Source: an uncultured Bacteroidales bacterium
GTDB lineage: Bacteria > Bacteroidota > Bacteroidia > Bacteroidales > UBA932
DNA: 64,000 bases
Reading direction: 5' to 3'
NCBI GenBank assembly: GCA_900545245.1
Contig: UQYV01000003.1
Location: 54,851 to 118,850 of the forward strand
Part shown: piece after piece, positions 17,153-26,177 of the stretch
How positions within the stretch are numbered: position 1 is the first letter of the stretch
How the letters are laid out: every line of letters begins with the position of its first letter
Position numbers and translations under genes: made by a program
The notes under the pieces: model-generated
The model's input: only the letters and a program-made list of their open reading frames with translations
Told to the model about the DNA's origin: nothing
Database searches by the model: none

Positions 17153-18280
17153 CTATGGTAGCTTATCTGCAAATTCAATGAGCCTGTCCGCAAATCCTTT
17201 CCATGACAGCCGCTCTTTTTCCTTCCTGATTTCCGTCACGAACTTCTCCTTCAGTTCCGGTTCCGCGAAATAGCGGACAATCTCCACGCGGATTGCCTCA
17301 GGTGTCGCCTCCGGCGCCACGATGCCCGTCCCACGGTCTCCGATTGTTTCCTTTAGTCCCCCGACGGCCGTTACGACCATCGGCACCTCGAAGTGGTAGG
17401 AAACAGAACTGATTCCGCTCTGAGTTGCGCTCCGGTAGGGGAGTACAGTGAGATCGGCCGCGGAAAAGTAGAGCGAAACTTCCGAGTCCTTTATGTAGTG
17501 GAGACTCTTCGAGATTCTTCTCTCTCCGTCAGGAATGGAGTCTATAATCTTCTGATATTTTTCAAAATTTCCGTATGGCTCCCCGGCAATTATCAGCTGG
17601 TAGCTTTCGTCCAGCCTGGAAAATGCCTCAAGCAGAATGTCAAGTCCCTTGTACTCGCGGATGAGTCCGAAGAACAGCAGGTTCTTCTTCCCTGAAGCGA
17701 GCCCGAGAATTCTTTCCGCTTCTTCGCGCGGCATCTTCTTCCCGAAATGGGAGTAGAGAGGATGCTGGATGACGGTAAACCTGGCGTCAGGCTTGAGTTT
17801 CAAGAGGTCTTCCGACACGGCCTCGCATAGGGTTACATAACCGTCGCAGCCTGAAAGGAAGTACTTTGTCAGCGGTGCATCGAAGAAATGCGGCTCATGC
17901 GGAACCACATTGTCGAGTATTCCGATGACCTTGCAGTCGCGCCTCAGCCTGCGGCAGACATAGCCTAACGACGGGGCAAACCAACTCATCCAGTAGCGCA
18001 CGACCAACAAGTCCGGCTTCCACCGGCGTATCTCCCGCACTGTCCTCAGATAGGAAAAAGGATTGGCCGTGTCCAGTACGGATGTACTCCGCACCGGCAC
18101 GGCCTCATCGTCTTCGGTCACCTTCTGCGTCTTGCCCGGAAAGAGAAATTCGGGATATTGCCTTGAAAAGTTGAAGGCTCTGACATCATTCGTCTTGCCC
18201 AGTTCTTCATAAAGGCAGGCGTTGAACTGGGAAATCCCTCCTCTGTAAGGGTAAAAGCAGGACAGCAGCGCTATTTTCAA
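17153..18280 (-). CDS. GT4-family glycosyltransferase
   Basis: A 375-residue GT-B protein. The N-terminal half has the start MKIALLSCFYPYRGGIS and a membrane-facing basic segment. The C-terminal half shows the GT4 nucleotide-sugar site: LLFFGLIREYKGLDILLEAF, YQLIIAGEPYG, SAADLTVLPYRSATQSGI (E/S-x7-E-like region) and MVVTAVGGLKETI. Likely transfers a sugar in envelope polysaccharide or glycoprotein synthesis; the acceptor is unknown. It abuts the OmpH-like gene with no gap (18280/18281), so translation is probably coupled. Confidence 0.88.
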   Translation of the reverse strand: MKIALLSCFYPYRGGISQFNACLYEELGKTNDVRAFNFSRQYPEFLFPGKTQKVTEDDEAVPVRSTSVLDTANPFSYLRTVREIRRWKPDLLVVRYWMSWFAPSLGYVCRRLRRDCKVIGILDNVVPHEPHFFDAPLTKYFLSGCDGYVTLCEAVSEDLLKLKPDARFTVIQHPLYSHFGKKMPREEAERILGLASGKKNLLFFGLIREYKGLDILLEAFSRLDESYQLIIAGEPYGNFEKYQKIIDSIPDGERRISKSLHYIKDSEVSLYFSAADLTVLPYRSATQSGISSVSYHFEVPMVVTAVGGLKETIGDRGTGIVAPEATPEAIRVEIVRYFAEPELKEKFVTEIRKEKERLSWKGFADRLIEFADKLP

Positions 18281-18895
18281 TTATTTCTTTGCTTTAGTTG
18301 CGACATATTCCTCATTGAGTCCGGCAATCACCTCATCAGTGATGTCGAGGGTCGCGTCGCCCGTGATGACAGGGGCGCCTCCCTGATTTGTGAGAATCAT
18401 TGCGTAACCCATCGTCTCGTTGTACTTGTCGAGCCATGTCTTGATTGCATCGGCGAGCTGGTTCATCATGACAATCTGCTCTTCCTGAATCTCGTTCTGC
18501 TTCTGCTGGGCGTAGATGTTGAAGTCGTCCTGGGCCTTCTGAAGCTTATTCTGCTGCACTTCAGCAACGGAACGTGTCATGAGCCCCTTCTGCATCTTCT
18601 CCTGGAAATCGTTGATGTCTTTCTCGAGTTTCTTGCCCCTTCTCGTAACCTCTGCCTGAATGTTCTGAACCTTTGTCTCTACGACCGAACGCTTGTCGTT
18701 CGCCATGTCATATTCCTGCAGAATCCTGTCGAGCTGGACATAAACGATATCTCCGGCATGAGAGACTGTCTCTGTTTCGGTGACCTCTGCCTCGTTCTTC
18801 TGTTTGTTTGACGTGAGTGAGAGTGTGCCGAACACAATGACGGCAACAAGTGCAATAACGCTGATTGTCAGTGTTATGATTTCGTTCTTTTTCAT
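18281..18895 (-). CDS. OmpH/Skp-like periplasmic chaperone, membrane-anchored
   Basis: A 204-residue protein with an N-terminal transmembrane segment (ITLTISVIALVAVIVFGTLSL) but no clear cleavage site, then the OmpH/Skp pattern: a short strand (IVYVQLDRIL), a long coiled-coil arm (about 65-145, many Lys/Gln/Glu) and a returning strand (YAMILTNQGG) with a terminal DITDEVIAGLN. It probably binds unfolded outer membrane proteins. A second OmpH-like gene follows bamA at 24.2 kb. Confidence 0.85.
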   Translation of the reverse strand: MKKNEIITLTISVIALVAVIVFGTLSLTSNKQKNEAEVTETETVSHAGDIVYVQLDRILQEYDMANDKRSVVETKVQNIQAEVTRRGKKLEKDINDFQEKMQKGLMTRSVAEVQQNKLQKAQDDFNIYAQQKQNEIQEEQIVMMNQLADAIKTWLDKYNETMGYAMILTNQGGAPVITGDATLDITDEVIAGLNEEYVATKAKK

Positions 18896-18959
18896 TTGTA
18901 TAAATTATTTTTGTTTTTTATTCGCCAATAGTGCCGTGCCCAAAAGGGCAAAAGACCCA

Positions 18960-18967
18960 CAAATATA
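18960..18967 (-). promoter_or_regulatory. Candidate -7 box for the OmpH-GT4-LysM group
   Basis: On the minus strand TATATTTG fits the consensus TAnnTTTG, 65 bp upstream of the OmpH-like start and directly after the pdxJ terminator hairpin. No good -33 element was found. Confidence 0.4.
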
Positions 18968-18969
18968 TG

Positions 18970-19003
18970 AAAAAATATCGTACCTCAGACTATCGGTACG
19001 ATA
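18970..19003 (-). terminator. Terminator after pdxJ
   Basis: A 9-bp perfect stem (TATCGTACC with GGTACGATA, 10-nt loop) is followed on the minus strand by six T residues. It begins 18 bp past the pdxJ stop. Confidence 0.8.
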
Positions 19004-19020
19004 AAATGCGGAAACTTCGG

Positions 19021-19734
19021 TCATTTAAGGCAGTCGAGATAGGCTCTTATCGTGTTTTCCAGACCCATATAGAGAGCATCGCAGATGAGTGCATGTCCTA
19101 TCGAGACCTCGTCTGTCCATGGAATTGTCCTCACGAAATAGCTTAGATTCTCGAGGTTGAGATCATGGCCGGCGTTGAGACCGAGACCGCATTCCCTTGC
19201 CTTCCGTGCAGCCTCAAGATATGGTGCAATAGCCTTTTCCGGGGAATTGGGGAACAGTTCCGCGTATCCCGCAGTGTACAGTTCCACCCTGTCTGCACCG
19301 CACTCGGCGGCTCCTTCCACCATCCGGGGCTCCGGGTCCACGAAAATCGACGTCCTGATTCCGAGACTCCTGAATTCCGAGCACATTTCTGTGAGGAAAT
19401 CCTTGTTTTCCAGTGTGTTCCATCCTGCGTTCGAGGTGAGCGCGTCCACCGCGTCCGGGACCATCGTTACCTGTGCCGGACGAACCTCCTTTACAAGGTT
19501 TACGAACGATGGGATTGGATTTCCCTCGATATTCAATTCCGTCTTTACGATCGGGCGTATCGCGCGCACGTCCGCGTACCTTATATGTCTCTCGTCCGGC
19601 CTCGGATGCACCGTGATTCCTTCCGCGCCAAATCTTTCGCAGTCTACGGCTGCCTTCTCCACGTCCGGCATGTTGCCTCCGCGGGAATTTCTGAGGGTTG
19701 CGAATTTATTTATATTAACGCTAAGTCTTGTCAT
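19021..19734 (-). CDS. pdxJ: Pyridoxine 5'-phosphate synthase
   Basis: 237 residues from the ATG at 19734 (MTRLSVNINKFATLRNSRGG), the conserved PdxJ start; a 13-residue upstream extension from 19773 has no family similarity. Conserved blocks include the phosphate and active-site runs GITVHPRPDERHIR, TELNIEGNP, TMVPDAVDALTSNAGW (usually VPE), RVELYTAGYAE and LNAGHDLNLENL. It condenses 1-deoxyxylulose 5-phosphate with 3-amino-2-oxopropyl phosphate in vitamin B6 synthesis. A divergent promoter region with nadK lies upstream. Confidence 0.97.
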   Translation of the reverse strand: MTRLSVNINKFATLRNSRGGNMPDVEKAAVDCERFGAEGITVHPRPDERHIRYADVRAIRPIVKTELNIEGNPIPSFVNLVKEVRPAQVTMVPDAVDALTSNAGWNTLENKDFLTEMCSEFRSLGIRTSIFVDPEPRMVEGAAECGADRVELYTAGYAELFPNSPEKAIAPYLEAARKARECGLGLNAGHDLNLENLSYFVRTIPWTDEVSIGHALICDALYMGLENTIRAYLDCLK

Positions 19735-19833
19735 ATTGCTTGTCTTTTTGGTATAGGCTGCAAAAATATACATTATTGTTCAAATCCTATAAAGAAATTA
19801 CTAATTTTGCAGGTTGTCACAACAATACTCACA
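19735..19833. promoter_or_regulatory. Divergent promoter region, pdxJ / nadK
   Basis: Both strands carry a -7-like box: TAATTTTG at 19802-19809 (plus, for nadK) and the reverse complement of CAAAAATA at 19761-19768 (minus, TATTTTTG, for pdxJ). Both fit TAnnTTTG. Clear -33 boxes at standard spacing are missing. Confidence 0.5.
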
Positions 19834-20670
19834 ATGATTGCAGTCTTTTACAGAAACCCCGAATTGACCGGTACGGAAGCCTACAGAAAACTTGAGCGGC
19901 GTCTGACCGATGCAGGAGTTGAACTCTGTTCTGTCTATATATCGGAGCCTGCGGAGGAGATTGGCGAAAGAATAGGGGACGCCCGTCCGGAACTGATTGT
20001 CAGCCTTGGCGGCGATGGCACGTTCCTTTCGGCGGCGAGGCTTGCAGCCCCGCTTGGCGTGCCGGTGCTCGGTGCGAATATGGGACGCCTGGGATTCCTT
20101 TCAGAAAACAGACCGGAGGATGTTGCGGAGGCGATTGTAACTGGTGATTACAGAATAGAAGATAGCCCAATACTTTCCGCAGAGGTCCATTCTCCTGCCG
20201 AGAATACTCGGCGTTTTCTTGCGCTCAATGAAATATCCGTTCACAGACTCGGTCCGGCAATGCTTGGCGTGGGCGCGGTCATAAGCGGCAGCGTGCTTCC
20301 GACTTATTGGGCTGACGGGCTTATTGTTGCGACTGGGCTCGGCTCCACAGCCTACTCCCTCAGTGCTGGAGGGCCGATTGCATTCCCGGACTCGCGCGTG
20401 TTGCTCGTGACGCCGATCGCTCCGCACAATCTGAATGTTCGTCCGCTCATAATTCCGGATACCTCTTCCATAGAACTCAGTTTTCGCTCCAGAGACCCGA
20501 AACTTATCCTTTCGGCGGACAACGTTAATTTCGTGATGGCCGGAGACTCCCGGGTGGATGTGTCGGTGGCACAATTTTCGCTCAAGCGGGCGCGGCTCCG
20601 AAATACCGGATTCGTCGATGCCCTTACTACCAAACTCTATTGGGGAGAGGACATGAGAAATAGGCATTAA
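19834..20670 (+). CDS. nadK: NAD kinase
   Basis: 278 residues from the ATG at 19834 (MIAVFYRNPELTG). The frame is open far upstream, but that part is antisense to pdxJ, so the family-matching start is used. The catalytic GGDGTFLSAARLA motif, the GRLGFLSE region, LNEISVHR and the TGLGSTAYSLSAGGPI segment identify the ATP-NAD kinase family, which makes NADP. The length is normal. Transcription may start at 19802-19809; uppS follows 44 bp downstream. Confidence 0.96.
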   Translation: MIAVFYRNPELTGTEAYRKLERRLTDAGVELCSVYISEPAEEIGERIGDARPELIVSLGGDGTFLSAARLAAPLGVPVLGANMGRLGFLSENRPEDVAEAIVTGDYRIEDSPILSAEVHSPAENTRRFLALNEISVHRLGPAMLGVGAVISGSVLPTYWADGLIVATGLGSTAYSLSAGGPIAFPDSRVLLVTPIAPHNLNVRPLIIPDTSSIELSFRSRDPKLILSADNVNFVMAGDSRVDVSVAQFSLKRARLRNTGFVDALTTKLYWGEDMRNRH

Positions 20671-20714
20671 TTCACGATGGCGTCCTCTGGCTGGACGCAC
20701 ATAAAACTACAGTT

Positions 20715-21437
20715 ATGGAAAACAGGAACAACCTGCCCGTGCATGTGTCCATAATAATGGACGGGAACGGCCGATGGGCAAAAGCAAGGGGCAAGGAACG
20801 CATATACGGGCATTTCGAGGGCGTCGAGTCGGTGCGTGCCTGCACTGAGGCCTGTGTCGAGGAGGGAGTGAAATATTTGTCGCTCTATGCCTTTTCGGAG
20901 GAGAACTGGAAAAGGCCGGATGAGGAAGTCGCGGGACTTATGTCGCTGATGGCCAAATGTATGGCGAATGAACTTCCAACATTCCTGAAAAACGGGGTGC
21001 GCTTTGTCGTGCTCGGACATAGGGAGCGGCTATCCGATGAACTCAACGCCACAATCGATGACTGCATGGCGCGTACACGGGATGGAAAGAACCTGACGCT
21101 CATCCTTTTTATGAGTTATTCCGGCAAGTGGGACATCTTCCAGGCTGCAAAAAAAATGGCTCTCGAAGCCGCGGAGTCCCCGGAAGCCCTTGATAGACTG
21201 AAGAATGCGGAACTTTCCTTTTTCGACAGCTATCTCGTGACCGCCGGCATCCCGGATCCGGATCTCATAATCCGCACCTCCGGAGAGACACGCTTGAGCA
21301 ACTATCTCCTGTGGCAGGCGGCATATTCCGAATTCCTTTTCACCGAAACCTTATGGCCCGATTTCCGCAAACCGGAGTTCCGCGCGGCGCTTGAAAGCTA
21401 CGCAAAACGCGACCGTCGATATGGCAAAGTGAAATAA
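20715..21437 (+). CDS. uppS: Isoprenyl (undecaprenyl diphosphate) synthase
   Basis: A 240-residue cis-prenyltransferase with all signature blocks: VSIIMDGNGRWAKARG (catalytic Asp), the GHFEGVESVRA box, YLSLYAFSEENWKRP, and the C-terminal DLIIRTSGETRLSNYLLWQAAYSEFLF. It makes the C55 lipid carrier for peptidoglycan and surface glycans at the cytoplasmic membrane. Its place between nadK and bamA agrees with an envelope-biogenesis cluster. Confidence 0.97.
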   Translation: MENRNNLPVHVSIIMDGNGRWAKARGKERIYGHFEGVESVRACTEACVEEGVKYLSLYAFSEENWKRPDEEVAGLMSLMAKCMANELPTFLKNGVRFVVLGHRERLSDELNATIDDCMARTRDGKNLTLILFMSYSGKWDIFQAAKKMALEAAESPEALDRLKNAELSFFDSYLVTAGIPDPDLIIRTSGETRLSNYLLWQAAYSEFLFTETLWPDFRKPEFRAALESYAKRDRRYGKVK

Positions 21438-21443
21438 ATTGCA

Positions 21444-21451
21444 TATATTTG
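21444..21451 (+). promoter_or_regulatory. Candidate -7 box of bamA
   Basis: TATATTTG matches TAnnTTTG and lies 67 bp before the bamA start, just after the uppS stop. A TTG 5 bp upstream is too close for a -33 element. Confidence 0.4.
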
Positions 21452-21517
21452 CAGGTTGTACGTGCCAAACACGGAAAACGACATTACGAATCGTAACACG
21501 AAATTTTTTGAGAATAG

Positions 21518-24103
21518 ATGACGATTAGACTAAGATTCCTGTTCTGCGTTGCCCTTCTGTACGTCCTTTCGGGGGCTGTGGCGTGGGCGCAGTCCGGAGT
21601 GACGGTGGATTACAACAATCCTAAGAAATATATTGTCGGCGGAGTCACCGTTGAGGGAAACAACTACGTGAATAGGGATCAGATTGTCCAGACAAGCGGC
21701 CTTCGCGAAGGAATGGAAGTGACTGTCCCGAGTGATTTCTTCTCGCTGCTCATCGACAAGATGTGGAGCCGGCGTTATTTCGAGGATGTTTCCGTGGCAA
21801 TCGATTCTCTCAACGCAGCGCGTGATACGGCCTTCTTTAAGATTCGCGTGACCGAGCGGCCCCGCGTTTCCCGTTGGACGTTCTCCGGCATCAAGAGTGG
21901 TGATCAGAAGGACTTGAAGGAAAGGCTGAACCTCAAGCCGGGAGGCGTATTCTCCGACTATGTTGCCAAGACCTCCACGGACATTATAAAGCGGTTCTAC
22001 GACGAGAAGGGCTACAACAACGCCACGGTCGACATTCAGACAAAGCGCGACACTCTCGTGAAGGGTGCCATCCGCGTGAATTTCGCCATCAGCAAGAACG
22101 AGAAGGTCCGCATCAAGAAGATTGACTTCGGCGGCGTCTACGATGTGAAGGAATCCAAGCTCGTCAAGTCCATGAAAAAGACCAGAGACAAGAGGCTTCA
22201 GAACTTCTTCAAGTCCAAGAAATTCAACGAGACGGAGTTCAAGAACGACAAGAAGGGACTCATCGAGGCCTTTAACGAGGCCGGCTACCGCGACGCGAGG
22301 ATTCTCAGCGACACTGTTTATTTTGTGGAGCCGGGAAAACTTGAGATAGACTTCAAGATTGATCAGGGAAAGAAATATTATTTCCGCAACATCACTTGGA
22401 CAGGAAATTCTGTCTATCCTGCCGAGGCTCTGAACGACATTCTCCAGATTAAGAAAGGCGATGTCTACGATGTCGTTACGATGGAGAAGAGGCTCTACGG
22501 TGGCGGAAAGCAGAACGAATATGACGTGTCGAAGCTCTATAGGGACAACGGCTACCTCTTCTTTAATATCCAACCTGTCGAGCTCAATGTCGTCGGGGAT
22601 TCCGTGGACGTGGAGATGCGTGTCGTAGAGGGCAAGCAGGCTACTCTGAACAACATCATAATCAACGGAAATGACCTCACTAACGAGAAAGTTGTCCGTC
22701 GTCAGGTGTTCACACGTCCCGGCTACCTCTTCAGCCAGTCTGACTTCGAGCGCTCCATCCGTGAGATTGCGTCCATGGGGCAGTTCGACCCGGAGGCTAT
22801 CGCTGACCCAAGCAAGGGATATTCAATCATTCCAAACCAGCTCAACAACACAGTCGATGTAGTATATAATGTGACTGAGAAGCCTTCAAGCCAGCTCGAA
22901 CTTTCAGGAGGATGGGGCGGCAACACCTTCGTCGCAACGGTCGGAGTCAGCTTCAACAACTTCTCGACACATCGTTTATTCGACAAGACGGCGTGGAGGC
23001 CGGTTCCGCTCGGAGACGCTCAGAACCTCGCGTTCAGATTCCAGACTAACGGAACCTATTACACCTCGCTCTCCGCAAGTTTCTCTGAGCCGTGGCTGTT
23101 CGGAAAGAAGCCGACCTCGCTGAACCTCTCACTCTACTACACGAGACAGACCAATTCCTACCTCGCTTTCAACATCCTGAACAACGACCAGTATATGGAG
23201 GTCTATGGATTTGCTGCAGGAATAGGAACCCGTCTGAAATGGCCTGACAACTACTTCGTCCTCTACAACCAGTTGAGCTGGCAGACATACAGCCTTAAGG
23301 ACTGGCAGTATAACTTCCTGTTCAATACCGGCATTTCGCACAACCTCAGCTACCTGATAAGCCTGTCCCGTAACTCCACGGACCAGCAGATTTATCCTCG
23401 CCAGGGCTCGGACTTCTCCATTTCGCTTCAGTTGACTCCTCCTTACTCCCTTTTGAGAAAGAAGGACTACGGCGTCCTTGACGCGGACGGAAAGCCAACG
23501 ATAAAGAATCCTCGGGACATCGACTATAGTCTCCAGTCATCGGAGACCAGATACAGATGGATTGAGTACCACAAATGGCAGTTCAAAGGCGCGGTCTACA
23601 CGAAACTTGTCGGCGATCTTGTCCTGATGACGCGTGCGCAGTTCGGATTCCTCGGCTACTACAACCGCAAGTGGGGGTATTCGCCGTTCGAGGGTTTCCG
23701 CGTCGGAGGTGACGGAATGTCCGGCTATGACACGTATGGTTCTGACATCATTTCGCTCAGAGGATACGAGAACTACTCGCTTACTCCGACTAGCACTTCG
23801 CAGTACAACTCATCTGGAAACTACTATGCCGGTAACGTCTACGACAAGTTCACCGTCGAACTCCGCTATCCGGTGGTTCTCCAACCGCAGTCAACGATTT
23901 ACGCCCTGCTTTTCCTCGAAGGAGGAAACTGCTGGAGCGACCTGCGCAACTTCAACCCGTTCCAGATCAAGCGCTCTGCCGGTGTCGGCGTGAGGGTGTT
24001 CCTCCCGATGATCGGTCTGCTCGGTGTGGACTGGGGATGGGGATTCGACGACCCTGTGAACGGAAAGAGCCAGTTCCACTTTGTCATCGGACAGCAGTTC
24101 TAA
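21518..24103 (+). CDS. bamA: Outer membrane protein assembly factor BamA
   Basis: An 861-residue protein with a signal peptide ending near AVAWAQ, about five POTRA domains (30-440; for example YIVGGVTVEGNNYVNRDQIVQTSGL and TLNNIIINGNDLTNEKVV), and a 16-strand Omp85 barrel (450-861). The barrel has an SLRGYEN motif equivalent to the VRGF/Y loop-6 signature and ends in aromatic Phe (HFVIGQQF), the outer-membrane insertion signal. Together with BamD it inserts beta-barrel proteins. An OmpH/Skp chaperone gene follows directly, a common bacterial arrangement. Confidence 0.96.
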   Translation: MTIRLRFLFCVALLYVLSGAVAWAQSGVTVDYNNPKKYIVGGVTVEGNNYVNRDQIVQTSGLREGMEVTVPSDFFSLLIDKMWSRRYFEDVSVAIDSLNAARDTAFFKIRVTERPRVSRWTFSGIKSGDQKDLKERLNLKPGGVFSDYVAKTSTDIIKRFYDEKGYNNATVDIQTKRDTLVKGAIRVNFAISKNEKVRIKKIDFGGVYDVKESKLVKSMKKTRDKRLQNFFKSKKFNETEFKNDKKGLIEAFNEAGYRDARILSDTVYFVEPGKLEIDFKIDQGKKYYFRNITWTGNSVYPAEALNDILQIKKGDVYDVVTMEKRLYGGGKQNEYDVSKLYRDNGYLFFNIQPVELNVVGDSVDVEMRVVEGKQATLNNIIINGNDLTNEKVVRRQVFTRPGYLFSQSDFERSIREIASMGQFDPEAIADPSKGYSIIPNQLNNTVDVVYNVTEKPSSQLELSGGWGGNTFVATVGVSFNNFSTHRLFDKTAWRPVPLGDAQNLAFRFQTNGTYYTSLSASFSEPWLFGKKPTSLNLSLYYTRQTNSYLAFNILNNDQYMEVYGFAAGIGTRLKWPDNYFVLYNQLSWQTYSLKDWQYNFLFNTGISHNLSYLISLSRNSTDQQIYPRQGSDFSISLQLTPPYSLLRKKDYGVLDADGKPTIKNPRDIDYSLQSSETRYRWIEYHKWQFKGAVYTKLVGDLVLMTRAQFGFLGYYNRKWGYSPFEGFRVGGDGMSGYDTYGSDIISLRGYENYSLTPTSTSQYNSSGNYYAGNVYDKFTVELRYPVVLQPQSTIYALLFLEGGNCWSDLRNFNPFQIKRSAGVGVRVFLPMIGLLGVDWGWGFDDPVNGKSQFHFVIGQQF

Positions 24104-24175
24104 AAGATTGGCACAGCTTTAGCAGTGAACCATCCGTTTGGACATAAATAATTGAAAAAAATAAATTTTACAGAT

Positions 24176-24745
24176 ATGAAAAAAATGCTTTTTGTCGCAG
24201 TCGCATCGCTTTTCGCAACGGCTGCATTTGCCCAGAACGTAACCACAGGGCATGTCAACACCACTGAACTGATTCAACTCATGCCGGCAATGGACACTGT
24301 GAGGACTCGCCTTGACGAGGCCCAGAAGGAGGCTAACGAGACTTACACCGCCATGGGTGAGGAATTCCAGAGCAAGCTCGCCACTTATCAGCAGAAGCAG
24401 GCTTCATGGACTCCTGCAATCAAGGCTTCAAAAGAGAAGGAACTTCAGGATATCCAGGCACGCCTTCAGGAGTTCGAACAGTCCATCGGACAGGAGCTTC
24501 AGCAGATGCAGCAGAGCCTTCAGGCTCCGATTTATCAGAAGGTGAACGAGGCGATTCAGAAGATTGCCAAGGACAAGAAGCTCGCATATGTGTTCGACGT
24601 GAATTCTGTTCTTTACGTTGATCCTGCCCAGAGCATCGACCTCACTCCTGAACTTCGCGTGATTCTCGGCATACCTGAGGGACGCACGCTGGCTTCGCTT
24701 CAGGAGGAGTTGCAGGCTAAGGCTGCTGCCGCTCAGCAGCAGTAA
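24176..24745 (+). CDS. OmpH/Skp-family periplasmic chaperone
   Basis: 189 residues from the ATG at 24176; a TTG 24 bp upstream is in frame but the ATG gives a clean signal peptide (MKKMLFVAVASLFATAAFAQ). The mature part matches Skp: strand (TGHVNTTELIQLMP), coiled-coil arms rich in Gln, Lys and Glu (about 45-125), and return strand (LAYVFDVNSVLYVDPAQSIDLT). The C-terminus is Ala/Gln rich. Encoded 72 bp after bamA and probably in its operon, it should escort unfolded outer membrane proteins to the BAM complex. Confidence 0.92.
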   Translation: MKKMLFVAVASLFATAAFAQNVTTGHVNTTELIQLMPAMDTVRTRLDEAQKEANETYTAMGEEFQSKLATYQQKQASWTPAIKASKEKELQDIQARLQEFEQSIGQELQQMQQSLQAPIYQKVNEAIQKIAKDKKLAYVFDVNSVLYVDPAQSIDLTPELRVILGIPEGRTLASLQEELQAKAAAAQQQ

Positions 24746-24771
24746 AAATGAATCTTCTATGAAATATTGAA

Positions 24772-24806
24772 GGGCTTTGTGAATTTTTGTTCACAAGGCC
24801 CTTTTT
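24772..24806 (+). terminator. Terminator after the bamA-skp operon
   Basis: A 12-bp stem (GGGCTTTGTGAA with TTCACAAGGCCC, one G-U pair) and short T-rich loop precede TTTTT, 27 bp past the skp stop and just before gdhA. Confidence 0.88.
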
Positions 24807-24839
24807 GCAAAGCAATAATAACCACAAAAACACTGAAAT

Positions 24840-26177
24840 ATGAAGACGGAAAGGATTATGGCCTCGCTGGAGGCGAAGTATGGGGAACAGAAGGAATACT
24901 TGCAGGCGGTGCGGGAAGTTCTGGAGACCATTGAGGACGTTTATAACGAACACCCTGAATTTGAGGCGGCACGGATTGTCGAGAGACTTGTGGAACCGGA
25001 CAGGATTTTCACATTCAAGGTGACATGGGTTGACGACAGGGGAGAGATAAGGGTGAACACTGGCTACCGGGTGCAGTTCAACTGCGCAATCGGTCCCTAC
25101 AAGGGCGGTCTGCGCTTCCATCCTGCTGTGAGCGTTTCCATGTTGAAGTTCCTCGGCTTTGAGCAGACCTTCAAGAATGCGCTCACGACCCTGCCTATGG
25201 GCGGAGGAAAGGGCGGTTCTGACTTCGACCCCAAGGGCAAGTCGGACGCTGAGATCATGCGCTTTTGCCAGGCGTTTATGCTCGAGCTTTGGCGCAACAT
25301 AGGACCCGACACGGACGTCCCGGCAGGAGATGTTGGAGTCGGAGCCCGCGAAATAGGCTACCTTTTCGGAATGTACAAAAAACTTGCACGCGAACATACG
25401 GGAGTCCTTACGGGAAAGGGAATGACCTGGGGCGGTTCCCTGATCCGTCCTGAGGCGACCGGCTATGGCGCAGTCTATTTCGTCCAGCATGTCCTGCATC
25501 ATGCCGGGCTCGACATCAAGGGTATGCGCGTGGCGGTGTCCGGTTTCGGTAATGTCGCATGGGGAACGGCGAAGAAGGCGACAGAACTTGGTGCTAAGGT
25601 GGTTGCAATCTCAGGTCCGGATGGTGTAGTTGAGATTTCCGGAGGAATGACGCAGGAGCAGATTTCCTATATGCTTGAACTTCGCGCGTCCAACAACAAC
25701 GTGGTGGCTCCTTTCGCGCAAAAATTCCCTGGCACGGTATTCACGCCGGGAAAGAAAGCATGGAGCGTAAAGTGCGACATCGCGATGCCATGTGCGTTCC
25801 AGAATGAGATGTCGGAAGATGATGCGCGTGAACTGATTGCTGGCGGAGTGAAACTATGTGCCGAGGTTTCCAATATGGGCTGCACTCCGGGAGCGATCTC
25901 GGCCTTCCAGAGTGCAGGCGTCATGTTCGCTCCGGGGAAGGCGGTGAATGCCGGCGGTGTGGCGACTTCCGGTCTGGAGATGACCCAGAACGCCATGCAC
26001 CTCTCTTGGACTGCCGAAGAAGTTGATGCCAAGCTTCACGAAATCATGCGCAGCATCCACGAGACCTGCGTTGTCCACGGCACCGAGCCGTCCGGCTATG
26101 TGAACTATGTCAAGGGTGCCAACATCGCCGGTTTCATGAAAGTCGCCCGCGCAATGCTCGATCAGGGCGTCATATAG
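24840..26177 (+). CDS. gdhA: NADP-type glutamate dehydrogenase
   Basis: A 445-residue hexameric-type GDH. Visible blocks are the substrate site GYRVQFNCAIGPYKGGLRF, TTLPMGGGKGGSDFDP (catalytic Lys region), DVPAGDVGVGAREIGYLFG, and the nucleotide fold RVAVSGFGNVAWGTAKKATELGAKVVAISG. The C-terminal NAGGVATSGLEMTQNA completes the family pattern. It assimilates ammonium into 2-oxoglutarate in the cytoplasm. The length is that of the small GDH class. The last 16 bp overlap the end of the convergent oxidoreductase-GH130 gene. Confidence 0.96.
   Translation: MKTERIMASLEAKYGEQKEYLQAVREVLETIEDVYNEHPEFEAARIVERLVEPDRIFTFKVTWVDDRGEIRVNTGYRVQFNCAIGPYKGGLRFHPAVSVSMLKFLGFEQTFKNALTTLPMGGGKGGSDFDPKGKSDAEIMRFCQAFMLELWRNIGPDTDVPAGDVGVGAREIGYLFGMYKKLAREHTGVLTGKGMTWGGSLIRPEATGYGAVYFVQHVLHHAGLDIKGMRVAVSGFGNVAWGTAKKATELGAKVVAISGPDGVVEISGGMTQEQISYMLELRASNNNVVAPFAQKFPGTVFTPGKKAWSVKCDIAMPCAFQNEMSEDDARELIAGGVKLCAEVSNMGCTPGAISAFQSAGVMFAPGKAVNAGGVATSGLEMTQNAMHLSWTAEEVDAKLHEIMRSIHETCVVHGTEPSGYVNYVKGANIAGFMKVARAMLDQGVI

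Noticed and set aside
19165..19833. In-frame upstream extension of the NAD kinase frame
   Set aside because: It runs antisense through pdxJ and shows no family similarity; the conserved NadK start is at 19834.
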